This document shows positions 59,100 through 64,000 of a stretch of 64,000 bases of DNA, piece by piece. Within the stretch, counting starts at the first letter, position 1. Every line of letters starts with the position of its first letter. A program made the translations under genes and the position numbers. The DNA is from Leuctra nigra (Eukaryota > Arthropoda > Insecta > Plecoptera > Leuctridae): NCBI GenBank assembly GCA_934045905.1, contig OW203764.1:20451685-20515684 (forward strand), in the 5' to 3' direction. The notes beneath the pieces are model-generated. The model worked only from the letters and a program-made list of their open reading frames with translations. It made no database searches and was not told the origin of the DNA.

Positions 59100-62000
59100 G
59101 ACAACTGAACCAAGAGCTGCGTAGATCCAATGTGACCAAGTGATTCTTACAAGTGACCAAGTCAGGACGAGCAAAATGATTTTATTTTGTCTAAATCTGT
59201 TTACAATTTTAAATATTGTGTCAGGAGATGTAGCACATCATCATACTATAGTACCTTCTTCTCTGCAACCGCCAAGGCAAGAAATGAAATGTACCTTTTC
59301 CGTACAGCTTTGCCGTACAGCTTCGCTTTTCTCCTCATCTGGTACAGAAAATAGTTTCTCTCTATCTTCCATTCATTCTTTTATACACGATAAGAGTAGG
59401 TGAAACAATGAGACAAAGCTCTGATAAATAAATGGCAATTCTTAAAACATAATTCACCTGATGATTTAATTTGTACTGTATTAAACATATTATAATTTAG
59501 GCAGGTGGAAGTTCAATTGAACTCAAATGATCAAAACGAAGTTCCACAACCTTTGTTCAACTAATGTAACTTTCGTTATGTGATTTGTACTTCACTGTGT
59601 GCTATTATGTGATAAAACCATTACGCTGCAATGCGATGGACTAAAATAGCTTGAAATTACAATAGTTTCAAATAAATATATCCACCAACTTATTCAATAG
59701 AAAGAAAAAGCCATTATAAGAGACAGGAAGTTTTCTGCTGTCGCCGTCTAGTCTGCGATTTAATGTAAAAAAAGAGCAATGTCCTTAAAGAGTCAAGAGT
59801 ACATAAATCTTCTCGAAATTGTACTCGATTATGATCCATGAATAATACATAGTCGAGATTGGTACTTATGTCATTGTTGTGCCCATCGTCTGGTCGCTGT
59901 TCTGACTCGGTGGTCGGAAGGGAAATGGCGGCCACCTGTCCTGTTTCTCCTGCCGATCACACTTGATCAAATATTCAATACGATTCCTCTTCACAAACGA
60001 CTTTAATAATGAGTCGGTTAGAAGCTTGTCTGGCTTTAGGTCGCGGCATTTCCAATCCGAAACACGAAGAAGGGATGGCCAGAGGAAGAGAAGAGCTGCA
60101 GATTCACTTACTGCCAAAGAGGTTCGCTTTTCATTTACTTTCTAAAGATTCAGTCATGATTTTCCATTCTAGATTCCATACATTTTCATCATTGCATCCA
60201 TCACATTTGTACTGCACATTAATTATGTGATGTATCACTTCAATGTATAACACTTTCAATCGACACAGATTCTTTTACTTGACGGTTTCACCTTTGTATA
60301 ATGTATGTATACCTTGCCCTACGTGAATTTATTGTTTAGTTAGAAAATTTACATCTTATTATTGACGAAACGTTGGCGGAGTTAAAAAAAAGTCCCTAAA
60401 CCCCATTATACATTAGACAATATCAAATCTAACTATTTAATTTTTAACAAATTCGTTCGTAAGTTTAAAATGGCTCGGGCAAAAAGCTCTGAACTTGTAC
60501 TCCTGAGTTTCCAGATTCGATTTGAGCTGTCGTCCTACATGACTAAGGATTTTCGTGGTTTTCCTCAGTCGTGGATCGAATTTTGGGAGGGTTCCCTTGT
60601 AATAGGCCTCACCGGCTCCTTCATAATAAAAGATAAAACAAATCGTAGAGGGTTTGTCCTGGCAAGAAGATAGCGGATTGTTAATGACAGTGAAGGATAG
60701 AAAGCTTCCATTATTCAGAGATCAGAGTCGGAATGTTGAAACATGGATTCAGCAGTATTATGGTGGATTATCAGGACACGAACATTGTCGACTGATAGGG
60801 GAGGAAGGGGTAATTACAATGTGAGGTCTCAACGACAGCACGACTAGGAGTAGGCGGACGAAGCCGATTACCTCAAAGAAAGAAAGAGGACATCAATGTG
60901 TAATGAATTGTTGGTGCATGTTTGATAAAAGACAAACAAACCGATCCAAGACATGAAATGAAATGAGAGACGAGGACAAAAGAAAAACAATTGACACGCG
61001 CTTTGTGGCACGGATATTTTTATCCGTTTGAGTAAATAAGAGTTATAGTTCATTGTCGAACGATTGAAATACATTTGGTAAGGGAACAAAAGTATCCACC
61101 TAGTTACGTATTTTCAAGAATCCTGATTAGTACTAGAACTTATCCTGAATATGTGTCCCAAAAAATTAGCCGCACGAAAATAGCTAGCAATTTAAAAAAA
61201 TTGGATCAAAAATACTTTGGTATACAGAATACTTGGGCATTCTATGGCCGGGTATAAAATTTTTGATTTCAATAATTGAATTTTCGTGTACTTTTTTGAG
61301 AATTGATAGGTATTAAATTTATCAGAGAATTTTATAGATTTGTCAAGGAGTGCCTGAGTATCGTCCTCAGTTACAATTCATAATAAAATCATAATTTCTA
61401 ATAAAAAAAGATTATGAAATATAATGCGTGCATTAACTATAATCGTACTTCAATTTTTATCTAGGTACCTAGCATAATTTTATTCATTGCGTTACGTTCG
61501 TCGATTTCACCTGGTTTTACTGTTAAGTGATCATAACTTGATAATGCTGCAATCAAATTTGAATCAATTGTGATACTGACACAGAAATGCTTACCACTGT
61601 TTCATGAAATGATTATTCGAAAGTTAGCTAAATATGCATAGCTCAGCTTCGGTTTGTAAATTACTTCTGGACTATAATCAATCGTAATCTTGTTATTCAA
61701 ATATTCATTCTGAATTTCGAATAAATTGTTCATGACCATTGGGAGCATCATACTTAACATTCAATCGCAGCATTCAACAAATGACTCGTAATAATAGTCA
61801 GTCTATGTTCGATAAATCTCCCTCCCTCCCCCTTCAAATTGATCAGGGGCTTCTTAAGAGTGTCTTAAAGCTTAAACTTGTTTTCACTATTGTTACACTT
61901 TTACATAAACTATTTGCAATTTCTAACAGTATCATTTGCTTCCTTTCGACCAATTACATCTCTTTTCAAACTATGTTCCATCTTGAAAAATCTTGAAAAT

Positions 62001-63020
62001 CAGTATCACTAAACAAGTTAAGATGTTGGAACGTTAGTGAACAAAGACTTTCGATCATACAATCAACTCAGATTTTCAACTTCATCGTAATTTTCAATTC
62101 CGTTTACAATAAACGAGCAATAGAGCAATAACTGAACAATAGTTTCGAATCCTGCTTTGAGAATCGTCTTGGTGCATGAAATATTAATACTCGGAAGGAG
62201 AATAGACGGCGTTGGCAAGGGTGGGTTTCGGCAGTGGCGCCATTCATACTGTTGATATAATAGGTGGAGAAAATAGGAACGAAAAAGTCACGTCAAAGGT
62301 TAACCAAGAAAACTAAAAGGTTCCTGGAAAATTGTCGTCAATGGATTAATTATGAAGGTTCGATTATTATGAAATCAATCACTATAATATGCCAATTCTA
62401 ACTTTGGACTAAATTTGAGGGTATTTTATGACAATTTTTATCAAATAGTTTCACGAAACGATTCCGTTGTTACGAGTAGTTACCAAATCAAATAACTTTA
62501 GTGTAATGTAGCACACGCTTATTAACATTTTGTACAAAAGTAGCTTTTTAGCCGTGATAGAGAAGTTTGAGACTTGAAGTGTTAAAAAACTAAATTATTA
62601 CGAATCATATACATTTTGACAATTACTATAGAAGCAAATAATAGGACCACGAGCGAGGTGTTCAGAAGAGAATTCGACAATTTCGTGACAATCATTGAGG
62701 GTGGGGGAGCTTAAGGGTGTAACTTCGACTGTGAACATGAACAAGTGGTCAAATTTCTCATCATTTGCTGCTAAATACACAGGAAATGACAATGAAATTA
62801 TATTCATTAAATACACATCATCTGGCATCAGAGAATAATAGAACTTTTCCAACAAATATCATAGAGCGCATTTAAGGGGTGTTATTTAATTTCAGCGATT
62901 TTAGAACGTAGCTCTCGTATTGAATCCATTATATTTAGTGAAATTTAATTCATTTTTGTCGAGCTTGCTCTACAACTAGGCTACTAGCGCCGGCTCAGCT
63001 AAGAAGATAGATAGATGATA
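59100..63020. other. Intergenic sequence without recognised genes
   Basis: A moderately GC-rich patch at 59880-60120 has overlapping open frames on both strands, none recognisable. The rest is AT-rich. Confidence 0.4.
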
Positions 63021-63038
63021 TTATTGTAGACAGACGGT

Positions 63039-63117
63039 GGACGGTGGGAAAGAGGTATTGGCCTATTGTTATGGAACCTTCCCAACATTTACCTCGAGGC
63101 TGAGGTTAATCATGAAA
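63039..63117 (+). repeat. Dispersed repeat, copy 2 (GGTGGGAA...GGAACCTT)
   Basis: GACGGTGGGAAAGAGG, TGGAACCTTCCCAACATTT and TGAGGTTAATCATG align with 37561-37633. It lies 55 bp before the long palindrome. Confidence 0.55.
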
Positions 63118-63171
63118 ATAATCTCAGTGAGGAAAGATGGCCGCGGAAATTTAACGCTGTTGAGATTCTTT

Positions 63172-63944
63172 TTAAGGTGGCGCGATCACTCGAAGTCATA
63201 GTCTCAGATCTTCATAATATTTTGTGTACTTATTGATAATCACGCCATACAAAATCCCTGAAAAAATTAAACACTTCTCGTGTCTAGTTTCTGAGATAAT
63301 TTGAGTTTTCTCCCCCATGTTATCTTATGGCAGCCAAGTAAAATCGTGTCATTTTTAAGCTAAAATGGAGTTCTAATTTTTTTGTACTGTTAGATTTTAA
63401 CAAAAAACTTTTTGTCTGGTAGACATATGGACATACTATCAGGAAAAAAATTGAAAACAATACCATCGTGTGCTATTTTAAAAGTTATTAACCAAATTCG
63501 AAATGATTTTCCCATACCTCCCATGTTAATTGTCTTTTGAGACACTTCTGTCTTTTGAGAATGATCAAAACCTTAACATGGGAGGTATAGGAAATAATTT
63601 CGAATTTAGTTAATAACTTTTAAAATAGCACACGATGGTATTGTTTTCAATTTTTTTCCTGATAGTATGTATTTCCTGATAGTATTTTTTTGTCTACCAG
63701 AAAAAAAGTTTTTTGTTAAAATCTAACGGTACAAAAAGATTAGAACTCAATTTTAGCTTAAAAATGACACGATTTTACTTGGCTGCCATAAGATAACATG
63801 GGGGAGAAAACTCAAATTATCTCAGAAACTAGACACGAGAAGTGTTTAATTTTTTCAGTGATTGTGTATGGCGTGATTATCAATAAGTACACAAAATATT
63901 ATGAAGATCTGAGACATTGACTTCGAGTGATCGCGCCACCTTAA
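63172..63944. mobile_element. 773-bp palindromic element bounded by TTAA
   Basis: The left arm (63172-63529) and right arm (63573-63944) are near-perfect reverse complements around a 43-base loop. The ends are TTAAGGTGGCGCGATCACTC and GAGTGATCGCGCCACCTTAA. The right arm has a short duplication (GATAGTATGTATTTCCTGAT) that lengthens it. TTAA at both ends fits a piggyBac-type target duplication, though TTAA is itself a palindrome. No ORF is present. Confidence 0.85.
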
Positions 63945-64000
63945 ACATATCTAATTTGATGAAACTGATAATTTTGAAGATTTTTACTGAAATATTAAAA

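Overview
This window looks like a nuclear chromosome segment from an insect. It is AT-rich, almost free of long reading frames and crowded with small transposable elements and tandem repeats. None of the long open frames looks like an intact bacterial-style gene. The only host gene I recognise is the insect POU class 4 homeobox factor acj6 (abnormal chemosensory jump 6, orthologous to vertebrate Brn-3/POU4F), on the minus strand. Three of its 5' coding exons are visible. The first (26315-26455) carries the N-terminal SCFPGRYSPTYRS and RRCMPNPS signature. The second is a 57-nt exon (9434-9490, ILEDASIMCNSW). The third, of 180 nt (3732-3911), carries GLNDGLLSRAEALAAVDI, the rest of the POU-IV box, and KHDMMYHH. 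All three have GT/AG borders and are phase 0 at their splice junctions. The POU-specific and homeodomain exons must lie beyond position 1. I infer an insect, possibly a hemipteran with a repeat-rich genome; the species cannot be fixed from sequence alone.

Layout. 1-3731 is intron downstream of the third exon. It holds a 35-bp minisatellite (3163-3692) that begins 40 nt after the splice donor and puts six UGCAUG motifs into the transcript. 3912-9433 and 9491-26314 are two large introns; the second contains a 5'-truncated non-LTR retrotransposon (13973-15244), an array of about 100-bp units and a 20-bp minisatellite. A GC-rich, CpG-rich stretch with a CRE and an NRF1-like site (26690-26850) precedes the first coding exon and is a candidate promoter region. 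At 27967-32568, about 1.5 kb upstream of the first coding exon, lies a 4.6-kb highly homogeneous satellite of 67 full 68-bp units plus one short one. Its right flank carries an inverted copy of the unit's first 14 bases.

From 32.7 to 64 kb I see no convincing host exon. This part holds non-autonomous elements: a MITE at 34.4 kb, a Helitron/DINE-like element with a TCTG microsatellite at 35.4 kb, nested MITEs at 46.3 kb, a 5S-rRNA-derived SINE at 54.4 kb, copies of a CTAG-T-ending family, and a 773-bp near-perfect palindrome bounded by TTAA at 63.2-63.9 kb. A short motif, GGTGGAGGTGCC, recurs across the whole window in both orientations far more often than chance would allow.

How the parts may work together: splicing of the 57-nt exon would interrupt the POU-IV box of Acj6, and skipping it keeps the frame. 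The UGCAUG-bearing repeat next to the third exon and the CT-rich (GAGA-type) satellite near the putative promoter are the best candidates here for repeats that have acquired, or could interfere with, gene regulation. That link is inference.
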